Shown here: one piece after another, positions 5,562-6,671 of the stretch | Layout: each line of letters begins with the position of its first letter | How positions within the stretch are numbered: the first letter of the stretch is position 1 | NCBI GenBank assembly: GCA_025449775.1 | Contig: JANWIS010000201.1 | Location: 1-6,671 of the forward strand | Direction of reading: 5' to 3' | From: Ignavibacteriaceae bacterium | GTDB taxonomy: Bacteria; Bacteroidota; Ignavibacteria; Ignavibacteriales; Ignavibacteriaceae | Length of the DNA: 6,671 nt | The notes under the pieces: generated by a model | Databases searched by the model: none | What the model was told of the DNA's origin: nothing | Seen by the model: only the letters and a program-made list of their open reading frames with translations | Translations under genes and position numbers: made by a program

Positions 5562-6656
5562 TTAAAACGCCTGGTTGTAACTCAAATAAAATTCTGAATT
5601 ACTTTTTCCAAAAGCAAAATCAAGTCTGAGATCAATTAATTCAGCTTCATCTATTCTGAATCGAACGCCGCCGCCGTACGAATATTTTAATTCATTCAAT
5701 TTGAATTTTGAAATTTCAGGTGCAACATCTCCAATACCAATAAATGCAGCGAGTCCGAAACGCCACCAGAATCTCCAGCGGTATTCAATTTGAGTAGCAA
5801 AATAATTATCATCTCTGTATCTGCCGGTAAAATAACCTCTCATCAAATCTTCTCCGCCAAGCGGGGGAACTTCATAAAACGGAGCTGAGCCGTTGATAAA
5901 GTTGTAATAAAATTGATATGCAAACACCTGGCTGTCTGAAATTTTAAAGAATCTTCTCAAGTCAAGAACAGCTTTTGTGTATTCAAAATTGCTTCCAAAA
6001 AAATCATCAAAAAAAACAAAACCTAGTTCATAAAATCCACCAACGGATGGATAGAAAATATTATCCCTTGAATCATATCTCATGGAAAATCCTAGTCCCG
6101 AGCTTGTTCCGCCATCAACACCATTAACACTTCCGGAAAGCAAGTATGGGTTTTTTCTTGTATCTGTTATTTTTGCATCTCTGAATTCATAGTTTAATCC
6201 TGTTCTCAGGTGCTTAAAAATTTCATATTGCAATTGCACTTGCAATGCAACATTTCTTGAGTCGTATTCAGGCTCACTAATCTCTGGGGTATTATTCCCG
6301 ACACTATAGTATTTATCAACTAATTTTGAATAAGCAACATCTGCTTCAAGAAGAAATTTGTCTTCGTTAAAATAGATATCGGGTTTGACTGCAACACTGA
6401 ATTGGTTGTTTAAAGTATAATATGCAAGCAATCTTACGTTGGAAGGTTTTGAATTAATTTTATCTGAAAGCCGGAAAAGAAATATTGTAAATCCGCCTAA
6501 AGCCAAATTTGTTTCAGGGGTGTAAAAAATTAGTGGGTAAGCATACCAGTTAATTCCATTCGAATCAGATGAGTCAGAATTTTGCGCAGATATCTCACTG
6601 ATGCCAAGTGAAATCAAAAAACAAATAATTAATAGAATTGGAATTATTTTGTACAA
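5562..6656 (-). CDS. BamA/TamA (Omp85) family outer-membrane barrel without POTRA domains
   Basis: This 364-residue protein is probably a 16-strand outer-membrane barrel of the Omp85 superfamily, whose members insert or transport proteins or lipids. Residues 1-25 are a signal peptide (IIPILLIICFLISLGIS, then ISAQ), followed by a short Ser/Asp/Asn linker. The barrel begins at once with YPLIFYTPETNLALGG (40-55). GLGFSMRYDSRDNIFYPSVG (187-206) and LGGEDLMRGY (266-275, with R273-G-Y275) are the Omp85 barrel hallmarks; the second is the conserved RGF/RGY motif of loop 6. AAFIGIGDV (303-311) matches the next conserved strand. The last residue is Phe, as in BamA substrates. Only about 15 residues separate signal and barrel, so there are no POTRA domains; BamA itself is about 800 residues. 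The start is TTG at 6656-6654 with an in-frame TAA directly before it; no early ATG exists, and a later start would lose the signal peptide. Client and function unknown. Confidence 0.85.
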   Translation of the reverse strand: MYKIIPILLIICFLISLGISEISAQNSDSSDSNGINWYAYPLIFYTPETNLALGGFTIFLFRLSDKINSKPSNVRLLAYYTLNNQFSVAVKPDIYFNEDKFLLEADVAYSKLVDKYYSVGNNTPEISEPEYDSRNVALQVQLQYEIFKHLRTGLNYEFRDAKITDTRKNPYLLSGSVNGVDGGTSSGLGFSMRYDSRDNIFYPSVGGFYELGFVFFDDFFGSNFEYTKAVLDLRRFFKISDSQVFAYQFYYNFINGSAPFYEVPPLGGEDLMRGYFTGRYRDDNYFATQIEYRWRFWWRFGLAAFIGIGDVAPEISKFKLNELKYSYGGGVRFRIDEAELIDLRLDFAFGKSNSEFYLSYNQAF

Positions 6657-6671
6657 TTATTCTGGATTTTA

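Overview
The window is AT-rich (roughly two thirds A+T by eye) and looks like chromosomal DNA from a Gram-negative bacterium of the Bacteroidota/Chlorobiota/Ignavibacteriota assemblage. The best lineage marker is the gene at 3003-3905. It ends in a type IX secretion (T9SS) type A sorting domain of the 'FQNYPNPFN...' form, preceded by a 'VPVELSSFNA' fibronectin-like module. That combination is especially common in Ignavibacteria and relatives, so Ignavibacteriota is my best guess (inference). Two outer-membrane beta-barrels ending in Phe fit a diderm envelope.

Layout. (1) 1-616, minus strand: N-terminal 205 codons of a dicarboxylate/amino-acid:cation symporter (DAACS, GltP/GltPh type) that runs off the left edge. 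(2) 617-750: a 134-bp divergent intergenic region. (3) 751-2633, plus strand: an MFS transporter followed after 11 nt by dedA, probably one operon; dedA starts with TTG. (4) 2634-3002: a 369-bp stretch without a gene, holding a small hairpin and, at its end, the only strong Shine-Dalgarno sequence in the window. (5) 3003-3905, plus: a small secreted T9SS cargo protein with an SbsA/Big_5-like Ig domain, an FN3-like domain and a sorting domain. (6) 3906-4038: short intergenic region with a 12-bp inverted repeat. (7) 4039-5520, plus: an outer-membrane barrel of the FadL/OmpP1 type. (8) 5562-6656, minus: a barrel-only Omp85 (BamA/TamA family) protein without POTRA domains, convergent with the FadL-type gene, starting with TTG.

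The left half is inner-membrane transport and membrane homeostasis. The right half is cell-envelope and secretion: a T9SS cargo next to a FadL/PorV-superfamily barrel and an Omp85-fold barrel. No mobile element, CRISPR array, tRNA or rRNA was found. I see no clearly new multi-gene system. The observations most worth checking are the repeated TAATTG start context at three genes (two share 14 of 15 bases), the POTRA-less Omp85 barrel, and the compact T9SS cargo with its long leader beside a FadL-type barrel.
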